A stretch of 64,000 nucleotides of DNA from Cristatella mucedo (lineage: Eukaryota; Bryozoa; Phylactolaemata; Cristatellidae): NCBI GenBank assembly GCA_009760855.2, contig WPIO01000081.1, forward strand, positions 1,745,001-1,809,000, written 5' to 3'. Position 1 is the first letter of the stretch. The number at the start of each line of letters is the position of its first letter. Shown here in pieces: positions 11,555-24,035 of the stretch. The translations under genes were made by a program, and so were the position numbers. The notes under the pieces were generated by a model. That model did no database searches, was not told the DNA's origin, and was given only the letters and a program-made list of their open reading frames with translations.

Positions 11555-11860
11555 TAATCAGTGCAAGGCTTGAAAAGGCAATTTGGTTAGGTCCTACCTC
11601 AGTGAGAGATGCTGATCGGGTAGATGTAAATGGCTATCGGTCATCTAGGGAGTCCATAAAGTACGAAAAGTACGCCAAGGATCGCTCATTTTCATGCGAT
11701 ATACTATCCCTCTGGCTTGTCATCGCCAAGCAGCTTTCACCTGACTACTCTGATGGCAGCTGATTCTACCTACCTATCTTTTGATTCCTCTAAGCCTTGC
11801 TCATATTTGTCTCACTCAATCCCCTTACTGCTTGCTCGAATGAGACGCTCGAATTTGAAT
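11555..11860 (+). mobile_element. Decayed LINE reverse-transcriptase fragment
   Basis: DADRVDVNGYRSSRES matches the segment LQSIDVNGQRSSEVPLKYG of family A, followed by frame-broken remnants. No catalytic motif survives. Confidence 0.5.
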
Positions 11861-13018
11861 GGCTGCTAGCTTCCTGAAGCTTAAGGATGAATAGACCAGC
11901 TCAAGAGTTAAGGTAAGCATAGATTCACCACCTAGTTATAAGATATCATCCTATAGATTGGTTCATCTGGCATCCTTACCGTGAATCGGCGTTTATTTTA
12001 GAAATCTGCAGATATTCAGTTTAGGTTTTAGTTAACAGCTACGCCCGGTGAGCGTCAAGTTTCGGCTGGAACTATTGATTGCTCGACGGAAGGTCAGCAG
12101 CGATGCCATCAATCAGTCTCTGTCAAGACATGCCACTCCTGTAGCCAAAGGCTCTGCGTTTGCGGCCCAGCTCTGTTCGGACGCGGAGGCTTCACACCTC
12201 GTCTGTAGTAACTGCGATTCTTTTCATACAGGATTCACGGTCAGTTGCATTAGTGATCAAGAACTGGAGCAAAACTTACCATATTATCTCGTCTGTCAAA
12301 GATGTAGCTGCCTTATCATGCATACAACTTTTGTCTGGGCTAAACTCTATCGAGCTTCGAATTGACTTCAAAATCCTCTCTTTGGCCTGCGGATTGCTTA
12401 ACTAGCTAGCACCACTACATCTATTGGACCCCCGTAGCTCTTTCAGTCTTCCAAAGTCTTCCATTGTGCGCTTGAACTGCAAACTCCTCAGCTTGCATCA
12501 GTCGTCTCGCCGTCACTTGCATTACACTTGGAATCTATTGACGATCGCGTTTTCAGTTTGCTCGCTATGAAAGTCGAGAGATTGCTTCCAGCCTCAGTCC
12601 TGCACTTAACTAATGACTGCATCATTTTATTATAAGCTTTGGGCGCACCTATACTCCTCAGCTTTCCCTTTGACCCAGCGATGTCCTTATTTCGTGTTTG
12701 CTTTGCATTCTTACCTATGCATTATTGAGTGTCTATTAGGAACCAGGGGTCATACTAAACAGAAACAGCGGCCCAGAGTGAATTATTTTCTTACATATGC
12801 ATGATTGCTGAAGTAGGATGGATACTTGACTGTCATTAGTTTTGGGTTCGTGCATCTCCTGCAGCTGTTACAGCTTCTCTCGAACTGTCAAGCGGCTGTA
12901 TAGATATTAGACTCCCTTAAGGCGCTATAGTAACAACTAGCAATAATGATCATTACTATTTCTGCTTGTGTAGTAGTATCAAATGTAAATGTTTACTTAA
13001 AACTTATAGCGCAGCTTG
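11861..13018. other. No gene; probable decayed LINE sequence
   Basis: Around 12345-12560 a frame reads IDFKILSLACGLLN and then LAPLHLL, typical of a LINE C-terminus but too decayed to place in a family. A tail-like CCTTAAGGCGCTATAG lies near 12915. No gene is supported. Confidence 0.4.
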
Positions 13019-13270
13019 ACTCGTTCTTTTCACTGTTTATACTCTCCCTCTAGCCGATGCGTTTTCCAGGTTCAATCTAGGCTTTCACTTCTATGCAGAT
13101 GACACTCAGTTGTATCTTTGCTTTGATCCCTCTAAGCCCTCAAGCGCGTCGAATTCTCTCGACTGCCTTGCTGAATGTATTGATACATTTGCACACGAAT
13201 GGCAGCAAACTTTCTTAAATTGATTGGTGATTGTGATTGAAGGAGCGATTAAGAAGATGATTGATCGTAG
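13019..13270 (+). mobile_element. LINE family A reverse-transcriptase fragment
   Basis: The sequence encoding FTVYTLPLA and then FHFYADDTQLYLCFDPS is nearly the same as in the copy at 13497, followed by an early break near TFLN. It is a partial RT palm region only. Confidence 0.8.
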
Positions 13271-13496
13271 ACATGAACATCTTTGGATTGTGCATCTGTG
13301 ATCCAATAATTATTTTTATAGAAGCTAGACTTGGCCTTTGTTATAATTGACTGGTACGACCTGCAGTAGTCCTCACGTTCAGCACGTGTATTCTTTGGCA
13401 ATCTGATGCTGTAAAGAGAGTTCCGAGAGCTCGGCGACAGAGCGCCTTTCTATATGTATAGGCATACCGTGCACCATATTTTTATTATTCGGATAT

Positions 13497-15092
13497 TAGG
13501 TTTTATGAGAACTTAAGCAACTACCGCCCAGTCTCCCTTCTACCATTCCTATCAAAGACACTGGAACGAGTCGTGGCGGACCAGCTGAACTCATATATCG
13601 AAATCTCAAACCTTGCTAGTAAGTTCTAGTCTGGCTTTAGAGCTAATCACTCCACAGAGTCAGCATTGCCTAGAGTATACAACGACCTACTTAGGAATGC
13701 AGACAAGGGGAGAGTGTCTGTGCTTGTTTTGCTCGATCTTTCAGCAGCTTTTGATACCATCGATCGCAAAGTTCTTCTAGAGCGCCTCTCATCTCGCCTG
13801 GGCATCACTGGAACTGCTCTGCAGTGGTTCAGGTCCTATCTCAGTGGCAGACTCCAGAGTATTGACGTGAATGGACAAAGATCATCTGAGGTACCTCTGA
13901 AATATGGCGTACCTCAGAGCTCCGTGCTAGGTTCGGTTCTTTTCACGGTTTATACTCTCCCTCTTGCTGATGTGATTGCCAAGCACAAACTAGGCATTCA
14001 CTTCTATGCGGATGACACTCAGTTGTACCTTTGCTTTGATCCCTCCGAGCCTTCGAGCACCTCAAATTCTCTCAACTCACTTGCTGTATGCATTGATGAC
14101 ATCCGCACGTGGATGGCAGCAAATTTTCTAAAACTAAATGATAATAAAACTAGCTTACTAGTTATGGGTAAACCCAGTGTGATCCAGAGATTGGAAAGGC
14201 TGACTCTCAAAATTGGCTCTGCCAGCATATCTCCTGTGGAATCAGCTCGAAATCTAGGTGTCATATTCCAAAGCGACCTCTCGTTAGACGACCATATCAG
14301 CTCCACAGTCATATCTGCTAATTTTCAGCTTCATAATATTGCTAAAATTTGTACCTGTTTAGATAAGGATACGACATCCAAGTTGGTCCATGCATTCGTG
14401 ACATCCCGTCTCGACTTCAGCAACTCACTGCTTACTGGCCTACCAGCACGTGCGATCAGGCGATTGCAGCTGGTGCAAAACTCCGCACTAGGCTTGTCTG
14501 TCGTGAGCATCGCAGTTGCCACATTACTCCACTTCTCGTCTACCTACACTGGCTACCAGTCAAGCAACGGATTGACTTCAAGGTTTTGTCGCTCACTTTT
14601 AGATCACTTCATTCTATGGCTCCAGCCTATCTCTCAGATACACTACCCCATCAGGCCAAACATCGTACCACCCGCTTTTTGGAATCCAACAGCCTATGAA
14701 TACCTCGTATGAACCTCAAATCCTTTGGAGACCGTGCATTTAGTTCATATGCTCCCAAAGCCTGGAACTCCCTCCCGACCCGCGTCAGAACATCCCCTGA
14801 CCTGACCGCATTTAAAAAGAACTTAAAACACACCTATTTAGGACAGCATTTAGTGGGTGCCTGTGATTCGTCCTTGATGTGCTTATGGGTGCTGACACTG
14901 CATGCTGCCACTAACCACATTTGCATGCTGACCCTTGCATGTCACCCCTAACCACGTTGTTCATTTTGTTTGTTTATCAAGCACGTTTTTACTCACATAT
15001 TCATATGCATTTCCCTTTGCAGCAAATGTAAAGCGCCTAGAGAGAGATTAAGTTCTCTGAGGGCGCTTTATCAAGTGCATTGTTATTATTAT
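13497..15092 (+). mobile_element. Longest LINE family A copy (CR1/L2-like RT plus 3' end)
   Basis: A non-LTR retrotransposon truncated at the 5' side, inside the reverse transcriptase. Visible RT motifs in order are NYRPVSLLPFLSKTLERVV, SGFRANHSTESAL, the motif A aspartate in LLDLSAAFDTID, GVPQSSVLGSVLF, and the catalytic YADD box at 14005-14016. The C-terminal domain, 3' stem-loop and (TTA)n tail follow. A 348-residue open frame covers most of the RT. It is inactive: there is a TAG stop at 13627-13629 and a 1 bp deletion near 14481 shifts the C-terminal frame. The clade is CR1/L2-like by motif style; phylogeny was not run. Confidence 0.92.
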
Positions 15093-15489
15093 GTTCATGC
15101 CAGACTACGACTGCGCTGGAAAAGCAACGAGCGTTCTGGTATCCCTAGTTAGTCCAGCTATGCATTTTAATTGCTCGACACCCTTTGAAGGAATGATTTA
15201 AATCATCAGCACGTAATCGAGTACAACTGCAACTGCAAATGCAAGTACCGGTACAAGAAAATTGAAGTTCGCTACTGTGTTGCAAATGCAGTTATCGCGA
15301 TCTCATAAAGAGGCAGAGATTTTTGACAACCCTCTGATTTCATGATGGCATACTTGGTGCATCCATAGGATAGCAGTCTTACTCCAAATGTCACCTGCAC
15401 GGTTAATTTCTATGTTAATTGTTATGGTTAATTTCAAATGATCGTCGAGAGCGTCGATCGTCGAGAGTGTCGAGATCGTCGAGAGCATC
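15093..15489. other. No gene seen
   Basis: It includes GTCGAGAG-type short tandem units at 15445-15495 (ATCGTCGAGAG repeated with variants). No coding signal. Confidence 0.4.
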
Positions 15490-15612
15490 GAGAGTTTGGC
15501 TCAGGGGTCAAGGTGCTAGCCTCTCACGACCGAAGTCATTTACTCGAACCTTGCTGCCTGCGTGAAGCACCTGGATAGAGATGAAGTTCTCCCAGGGCTC
15601 TATCGCAACGAA
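15490..15612 (+). mobile_element. tRNA-derived SINE, family S1 (LINE-tailed)
   Basis: The head GGCTCAGGGGTCAAGGTGCT resembles a tRNA A-box region and TTTACTCGAACC resembles a B box. The tail GAGATGAAGTTCTC then GGGCTCTAT copies the family A 3' stem-loop. It precedes a (CA)n tract. Confidence 0.7.
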
Positions 15613-15629
15613 TTATATACAATTACAAG

Positions 15630-15672
<43 letters not shown>

Positions 15673-15785
15673 ACACGAACGCACACGCTCGTGCATGCAC
15701 ACAGGCACCCGCACACTATGCATCTGCACATATGTATACATATACATATATATATTTATTTATTGATTTATTTATATATATCATA
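15630..15785. repeat. (CA)n followed by an AT-rich microsatellite
   Basis: (CA)n from 15630 to about 15690 passes through CGCA variants into TATACATATA repeats. It directly follows the SINE tail. Confidence 0.9.
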
Positions 15786-17798
15786 ATACAGCAAGAATTA
15801 TTCAAGCCAGGACAACGTTAGCGCCTAAAGTCCATGCCATTGACTAATGATCCTCTGAGAGGCCCATAGCTTTATTCATAAGAACTATAGTAATATTAAA
15901 AAGAAATTTCAATGGTGGCCTATGAGAACTAAGTCTCTTTCTCACCGCTTCAAATGCTAGATGCCAATTCTCTGGTCCTGGGGATGACACTTCATTTTTT
16001 TAATCAGCCATCGGTATTCAGCAGTCCAGACGTCATATGAATTTTCCTAGCAGGCTAGCAACTAGTAGCTCTAGGCACGAGCAAGAAAACCCACTCAAAT
16101 GGACATCGATTCATGCCAGGTCGCTTAATGCAACGCTGGGTGATGCTAGTCGGCCTGAGGTACGGAAGTCGCTAGATTGTATTGGCAATAATTTATGAGG
16201 ATTATAATTAAGTTTATATGAAAAAACAATGGCTAAATCCTAATAAAGATCGCTCTTGTGGTTATTGCTTCTGCAAGTTCGTGGATTTGTATTTAGGCTT
16301 TAGGCAACATTGATTGCTGCTGTGCTCTCCAATTGGCTGCAATCGTTGGAGAGTCAGTGCTACCACTAAGATGCACAAACCGGGCTTTCTTGGTCTCGTT
16401 CCATTATTATCCGTTCACGCGGCTGTGCTTTCAAATCTAGTTACACGAGCTGTCTTGTGCGACTGGTATAATTACTAAAAAGTCCCTACACACGTTCGAT
16501 GTGTTTAAGATAATCTTATTTGGGCATAGGGGATAACCAAGTCTACAATCGCAGAAAAAACCATAAGATTTTTCCCCTAAGAAGATTATGAAATAGGCAA
16601 ATATTATTACTGACTTCCTAGAAGAGGCAGGATTTTAAACTAGTAATTTTTATCTATTAAAGGAGACCAGCTTGCAATTGCGTTATGCTTTTACTTGTTC
16701 TCACTTTGTTGCAATTCATGCAAATTCTTTTTCATTTGTCTGAGTTTTCGCGCATAAAACTCATACTTAAAACTCGTCTGTATGGCGTTCAAGCACTCAA
16801 TGGGCATGCCTTTTCGACTCTCACCGACGAACCGAAGCAGGAGCTCATCATTTGTATCAACGGAGATTTCGCACATGAACTAGCTCCCAGAAGAACATCG
16901 TATGTGGTCGTTGCAGATATTAGAGTGTCTCTTTAATTTATTTTTTATGGGACGATAAGATTAATCAGATTCCCTGCATTGATTCCAACACCCGCAGCCG
17001 TATCATTATCCGGCTATGCAATGAACTATTGATTTCACGTTATCGTGAAAGGCACAAACCAATAGCGATTACAAGCATGGAATGATACATCAACTCATGA
17101 AGCAGATTGAGAACACACACAATAATTGTACGTTTAATCTAGAGACACCTTCGAAGAAGTCATTTTTTTCCTTGCGCTAAAACGTAATCTTTTGAAAAAC
17201 TAAGGACTTTGGACCTTTAATTTATAGTTTAAATCTGTCGATAAAAAAGACTCTCTGGAAAGAAAACATTCACCAGTCAGTACAGGAGTTACAAAAAGAA
17301 ATCGCTTGGATTGTAATTGTAATGGAGAAATAAGAGCTGAATGATGTGCGACGAAATATGTATGGCATGTATAGACCACAGACAAAAGGAAGGGTTAGGA
17401 CTTAACGGCTGGCTGTAAGATTTCCTTCTCGTGTACTGAAAATGATCGCTTACCAACGACAAAAGTTACTTGTTTGCATAGAGTCCTTGGAGAACATTCT
17501 TTCTTTTTTGCTAGGCATTTCCTCTTGGTAGGGAGGCAGCGTGGCAAATTATTATTGTAAAACCAAGCCCCGTGACTAAACTACATCTAATGACTCTGTT
17601 ACTGGTTCTTCTTCCTCTGTACGTGCTGAAAACTCATAGTTTACAGCTCTTTGGTGAACGAGGCACCGTTCTAGCAGCTCGTCATTAAGAGCAGCTGCAG
17701 AGCACGCTTGAGCCACGTTAGCAAGCCTTAGCTATTAAATCTTTCGAAAGTGATATTAGCACCCAACAGCCTACAGATGGCTACCGAACAAACAGCTA

Positions 17799-17882
<84 letters not shown>

Positions 17883-18654
17883 TTCTCCTCTCTCTCTCTT
17901 TCTCTGTTGATAATTGGCTTGCTCTCGCTCGCTCTTTCGCTCGCTCGCTCTTTCTCTCCAACCGTTCCATGACACGAAATGCTTGCCTATAGGTTAGGTG
18001 GAAGAAACAAATAAATAAGTCCATTGTATTGAACAATTGGCGGTCTTGTGACCCTGAAAAACAAGGTGCCCATACAGCCAAAACAGGTGCAACGCACTCC
18101 CCTGATGTCGAGATGTTGACTTATCTACATACAAGACAAAACCAGAATAATTAACAACAACCCGATCTAATGGCTTCAGCCTGTGCTTACGCATCCCCAT
18201 GTAAGAACGAACAATGAAGACTTCGGACGATAGCAAAACTCTTTCTGCCTGCAATGAGCAAGAATGGATTCGTTGCAATCAATAGTTTTGCAAAGCGTGC
18301 GTTCGAACGAGAAGTAAGCAATCATAATGAGAGCACACAGTCGCTCATTGATCTTTCATTTTGCTTACACCGAGCACTTCGGATTTTATCTTTTCCGTTG
18401 TCTTGTCGCTTTCAGTATATCAATATAGGCTGGTAAAATCGGTAAGTTTTCAACGGTGACCACCTTTGCGTTTTTTTAATCCAAGCATCCGTGTCATGGA
18501 CCTTGGATGGTCAACGTCCAAGACTTTGGATCGTTAACCACAATAGTCTGTGCGAGCCAAGCTCAATCAGAAGCTGGAGATTTAATCCGAAGTCATATAG
18601 TGCACGAGAACTTTCCTGTGCGTGTTTAGAATATTACTAACAATGACGTTAAAA
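15786..18654. other. AT-rich stretch without a supported gene
   Basis: A minus-strand family A tail remnant lies at about 15905-15965 (GAGAACTAAGTCTC). An 83-residue frame at 16685-16936 and others have no recognisable motif. Apart from the (CT)n tract nothing is identifiable. Confidence 0.4.
17802..17880. repeat. (CT)n microsatellite
   Basis: 79 uninterrupted bases, followed by imperfect CT-rich sequence to about 17960. The open frames over it are artefacts. Confidence 0.97.
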
Positions 18655-19820
18655 AATGTTTGCGGAGCCCCCTAAGAGAAGTTAAGCTCTTTTTAGGCTC
18701 ATTAAAAATACTGGAAAGAAAAACATGTCAATCAATCTGGGATTAGATGCACAATTTCAGCACCCACGAGAACGTTGACGGCAAAGCACGTGAATGGAGC
18801 TGTGATTTCTGTGAGGAGCGCGCGAGGTTTTGGCTTCTTTTTAAAAAGTCTCAAGTCAGAGGATTTTATGGGTGCCAGTCTTTATAAAGCTCTCGCCTTT
18901 GGGGGCCAAATAACTGAAGGCGTGATTTCCGAAGATCTTGCGGTTGCTTAGTCTTGCAGCTGTGCAACTAGAGTCGGAGGAGAGCTTGGTTTGGGGGAAG
19001 TTTGATTAAGAAGTTCAAATTGGTAGGCCAAAGATGGAGCATTGAGAGACCTAAAGTGAGTGACAGAAAGATAGCGACGATCCAATAATTTATGTATAGG
19101 AAGCCAATACTAAATATAATTCATTTTGTATAGTGCCCCAAGAGAACGCAATCTCTATTCAGGCACTTCACATATGCCTCAGGGCTCGAGCCCACGATCT
19201 TAGCCAGACCTTGGTCAGGGCGAGATCCTTAACCGCTTGACCAATCCAGCTCGGACGTGGAGTGGCGTGATATGCAAGTCTTGATTTTGTGAAAGATAAG
19301 CCTAAGTTTGGAGATTTTCATCAGCTGTAAGCGTCTCATTGGACAGGTGCAAAAGATTTGCTAGAGCCAGTTACCGAAGTCTTGATGGGATATAGCACAT
19401 GTATGGACCATCTTGGATATGAAATCCTCATGTTTAAATCTAGTTGCAATCTCACATCCGTGAACCAAATTTCGCAATTTAACGTAGCTGAAATTAGGCA
19501 GACTTGACTGTGGAGCTGATGTGGCTGTCTAGCAAAAGGTCACTTTTGGAAAACGGCACCCAGATTTCGTACACATCCTACTTGAGATATGCTGGCAGAG
19601 CCCATATTAAGGGATCCATTTTACAATATCCAAGTCGGCACATGATTTGTGCCCCCTTAATTGTAAGTTGGTCGTATCTTCATTCAATTTGAGAAATTTG
19701 TGTTGCCATCCGAGTGCGAATGTCAGCTATAAATGCAGCAAACGAGTTTCGACGTGCTGGAAGGGTGGGAGGGATCAAAACATTGGTACAGCTGTGTTTC
19801 GTCTGCATAAAAATAAAAGC
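18655..19820 (-). mobile_element. Old degenerate LINE family A copy with an inserted SINE
   Basis: The 3' end with CCCTAAGAGAAGTTAAGCTC lies at 18665. Family segments then follow in minus order: CTAAAGTGAGTGACA, TGTATGGACC, CTTGACTGTGGAGCTGATGT. It is interrupted at about 19119-19256 by a SINE. It is much more diverged than the copies at 9-11 kb. Confidence 0.65.
19119..19256 (-). mobile_element. tRNA-derived SINE, family S1
   Basis: The order is reversed: LINE-like tail (AGAGAACGCAATCTC), CAGGGCTCGAGCCC (B-box region), then a head ending CTTAACCGCTTGACC. It sits inside an older LINE copy. Confidence 0.65.
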
Positions 19821-20899
19821 ATGTACAACGGTTGATGTTAATTCTGACGCTACATAATTTTGGCTTTTAAATCAGCCAATACACATTTTTTACCCAGGGT
19901 CGTATGCCATGAGTAAGGCTCTCGCACTCCTCTTGCAGGATCGTGTGTTCGAGTCATGAAGCAGGAAATCCTCTATTTGCCTCTGTAAGGTTTTTTAGGG
20001 ACAGCAACGAAATGTCGTCGACCATTATACAAATGAGCTTTTAAATAATCCGAGCTTTAGGTTTTACTTTTTAACTGATCCATGCCTATGTGCATTCGCA
20101 GGCATAGCTCGAGAGCAACCAAGAGCGCTCATACATCTGTGTAAATACTCCATTCTACTAACTTACAGCTGTAATCCACAGTCAAAGAGGGCCATGCTTG
20201 ACCCATGCGCGAGGGAAGTGTGAGTTACAACTTTGCTAATCCTCACGTCCGGTGGTCTTTAAAAAAAATCATCCTAAAGTATATCATTTGTGACGCATCC
20301 GTTTTCTATTAACAATTTATGAATTACTAATAACCTATAGCACTGGAAATATCTATCGCGACAAAGTTACATGCAAAAGCGGTACATTTAGTATAATATA
20401 TACATATAAATAGACATGTACTAAATAAATAAGTAAATATATACATATATATATAATACTATATTCATATATATATATATATACCCTATTATATACTGAA
20501 TATATACAATATACATATACATGTATAGCATACATTTTATATAGTATATTTAGAACATATGTAAATACGAATTAAAAAACCTGTGTAGCCATACTTTTTC
20601 CTTAGTCTCAAAGATATTATGCAAGAAATGTTTACCTGGGACGAGACCAAAGCCGTAGACTGGTGTGAAGGCCGTCGCCAAGTCATATGGCGACGCCTCC
20701 AACGAAACAGCTATCTATTTGGAATGAGTGAAGACAAGACCAAACACATGGTTGTAACACAGCACTGAAGCAATCAGAAGCAAGAAAAAATTATTTCCGT
20801 ACAATTCTTAACACAGTTAAGTTGGCAAACTTCAAAGTGTGTAAAATCGCACAAATTCAGGCATAAACAGGTAAGGTTTTTGTTGAACAAATATTTTTT
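19821..20899. other. No gene seen; AT microsatellite and SINE remnant
   Basis: A SINE-like head with GTGTGTTCGAGTCATG lies near 19895-19990. TATA-type microsatellite runs from about 20390 to 20545. A short frame, MFTWDETKAVDWCEGRRQ, at 20629 onward has no recognised family. Confidence 0.4.
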
Positions 20900-21022
20900 T
20901 TATTGAGCATGCTACCACTAAACATTCGATCGTGCTTCCTTCGCGACCACAATAAAGCACCTAGAAATATATTGAGTTCTCTGAGGGCGCTTTATGAAAT
21001 TTAAAATTATTATTGCTATTAT
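20900..21022 (+). mobile_element. LINE family A 3' end fragment
   Basis: GAGCATGCTACCAC, the stem-loop (AAGCACCTAG and GGGCGCTTTATGAAA) and a short ATTATT tail match the family 3' end. Confidence 0.7.
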
Positions 21023-23904
21023 TTTAATGTTGTCACAGCTATGTTAGCCCGTGCATTCGTTATAACGCGTATAGACATTCGTAACTCTCTCGTCACAGGT
21101 TATGATGTCTTCGAAACAAGTACTTACAGCCAGTGCAACATTAGGCTGCTGCTTCCATCTGTCAGTAACGCAGCTACGAAAACATTGCACAGCATCCACT
21201 GATCTGCATTAGATCCCCGTTAAACATGCGTGTGCTTCGAGGTCTTGTCATTTGATTCTAGCTTTCTCTATTATTTTGTACTGGCTTACTGGACAAGAAT
21301 ACTTTTCTTCGGAGACTCCCTCACTCCTTCCACTCCTCTGACTCATGTATTTTAGCTGTCGCAGATGCTCACCAACTGCTCCAACTCTTTCGGAAACCAT
21401 GCCTTCTGGTTCCTATCCACCCAATGACCGGATCTCTGATGACTAAACCCGCATATACCTGTAAAAGGGCTTCGGAAAGACCTAAAGGAGGCCGTTGAAC
21501 GATTCGGCCGTCCGAAATGCCCTCACACCTTTCAGTTATTACGTGACTCAGGAAAGGCCAAGGTCTGGACGCTTATGGCTGCGTCTGAGGCAAAATCCTT
21601 GAACAGACAAAAATTGAAGCTAGCTGAGACAAACTCGTTCTGAGTTCCTTCTCCACACGAGTAGTTATATTTGTGCTTTTGCACGCTTCGATCATGAATG
21701 TTATGTATGGTGCTATGAAAGCCGGGCAGTACCAGAATCTTGTCCGAAGTAAGTCGTGCTGGTTTCTTGGTCTATTTCTTGAAGAAGCCGTTAGGCTTTT
21801 CTAATAGTGTTTCGCATGCTTCTTTTCCAGCTTATGTGGGTGCCTAAAACGAGATTCTGTTTCTGTTAGGTGCTATAACAATTCTTTGCTACATATTATT
21901 GTCCACCCATTGCCAAGTGCCATCCGATCACGTGGCGCATCAGTAAGGGCTTAGGCATTGACTGGGAGCGGATTATCGTGCCAAATTGCTTGCAACGTTG
22001 AGCATTGAAATAATTGCCTGAAGAACCATCGTCACTGATGGACGTGTGTTTTTAGCCCGTGTCGTCTGGAGACTGCGCTGGTTAGCTGTAAGGACCTACT
22101 GACCATTATAATTCATCTGTCACGAATTTGTCTTTTGTCATTTGCCACGAAGGTAAATAAGTATCTTAACGTCATTTATGGCTGCTTTTTGAAGTAAGTC
22201 GTTGCAGTCCCCCTGCTCAATAGTCGGCCTGTCTCCGTGATATAAATGACGTTCGAAATATTGCTTGTGCAGTGCTTACGGACTAGTTCTGGTGCGACCA
22301 CAACTCATAATTTAGTTACAGCTTCCTTCGAGAAACTTGCACGGAGCTTCAAATTGATGCGGCCGTCCAGGCTTTCAATCGCTAGCATTTCCGAATGACG
22401 CTAGCAAGGTCAGGGTTTAGAGCTGAAACCGGATTAGCAGCCGTCGCCTCCAATATCAATTCGCGAAGACCAGTCTGGCTGTTGTGGTCTTACTTCGTGT
22501 CTGTGCTGTGTACAATTGGCTAATGACTCGCCTAAGAAGATGTCTCCACACGAGATCGTATTCAAGAAACCTTGAGTTATTGTGGTCGGTATACTTTCTT
22601 AGAACTTCAGTGTAGCTGGTTCCGAGCTCATTTTGACAGATGCTTTTAAACACCCGCCAGACAAAGTTTTCACATTTGTTTAAGAGCACACCCAACAACA
22701 GTTGGCACAGTAGGCAAGGCAGAGTAGCCGATTAATTTTCCGTTTAAGAATTGTATTACTCAGGGTGAGTTAAATGAAGCTGTATATGTCAGCCAGTATT
22801 TTGACTAAGACGATGGCTTGTATTTAACGCTTCGGCGTGGACGTATTATAAGAGAAATACAGAAATTCAGCTATTGCTTTCAAATTTGCCATACCGGCTC
22901 TCTGAGATAGACAGCTGTCTGCTGAAAGTTAGGAAAAACTGAGCGGATAACTGTGACCCACATCCCTGATGGCCAGACGATCGCAATGATACCTGCAAAA
23001 CTGCGTCAGTAATTAGAGCTGAGCAAGTAGCTGCTGGACAAAGAGCTCCGGAAACAGATCGGAGGCAGTGGGCTGGCCGAAGTGGATTAAGCATTGGCCA
23101 CATTAGTGCATAAAAATGCAGCCTTTCCATGATAATATGCTTCCTGCAGGCTAAATCTTTGACGACACACTCGGACAGGATATGACTGCAAGTTAGCAGT
23201 CCCTTGGCAAGGACCGTGTGCACTACCGGTGGATCCCCGGTAGATCTTTGAAAAGGAACGAGCGTGCTCTTAGGTCAAAGACCATCAGCGGTGTTTCGTC
23301 TCGTAAAACAATCGAGTACTCTGGTGGCTTATCATCGTGAAGAGCTCATCACTTGAAGCAGTCTCACATGTCAAATTCATGTCCTGCGTTTGTCGCTCGC
23401 AGACAAGCTGCAACAGCTGCCGACTGGCCAAGCACTTCTTCTTGCAGTCCATTAGATACAGTTAGGAATGCCGAACAAAAGCGCGAAATTTATCTGAATC
23501 CAAGCAGATCGCCGGTTCGACGGAACGATAATTAATGAACGCATGTGTCGCGGCTCCAGAGCCAAAGCATTGGCCGCATGCACACATTACTTCATTGTCT
23601 TCCATCCATGAAGCCGAGCGATAGATATTGGAGAAACTAGCTCGCCACAGCACAGCTAAGAATTGTAAGAAACCACGTAGATTTATGCGTATATGTTGCC
23701 AACAGCTAAACAAGGCATGAATCACAAATTTCTTACTTTAAAAACTCTACAAGTAGAGCTGTATTTTCACAGCCAACGACGGCGATATCTGATCAGTAAG
23801 AATAAATAAAAAGCAATAATATTTCTTTTTTAAAAGATCTATATAAGAGCTATCAAAGCGTAAGGTAAAAGTAACTTATCTTAAAGCCTCATTTATATAT
23901 TTAG
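21023..23904. other. No supported gene; decayed LINE-like segment at the left
   Basis: At 21040-21400 broken frames resemble a LINE C-terminus (ARAFVITRIDIRNSLVTG, then SALDPR-like). Elsewhere I see nothing identifiable. The frame PVKGLRKDLKEAVERFG near 21455 lacks a known motif. Confidence 0.35.
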
Positions 23905-24035
23905 CTGCAGAAGAGTCTTTAGGGCTGCCATCGCAGATTGCAGTGGCCCTTTAAAGGATCACCTGCTGCAGGACGACTCGAATCCGTGGACAGCGTCGTT
24001 AAGTAAGAGCACCCTTAGCCATCAGCTAAATGCTT
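23905..24035 (-). mobile_element. tRNA-derived SINE, family S2
   Basis: The S2 body is seen in reverse (GCAGAAGAGTCTTTAGGGC, CGCAGATTGCAGTGG, CTTTAAAGGATC). The B box complement GACTCGAATCC follows, then a head ending AAGAGCACCC. Confidence 0.65.

Noticed and set aside
17728-18081. ORFs across (CT)n, (CA)n, (TG)n tracts such as this one
   Set aside because: Ser-Leu, Arg-Glu or Cys-Val dipeptide runs are microsatellite artefacts.
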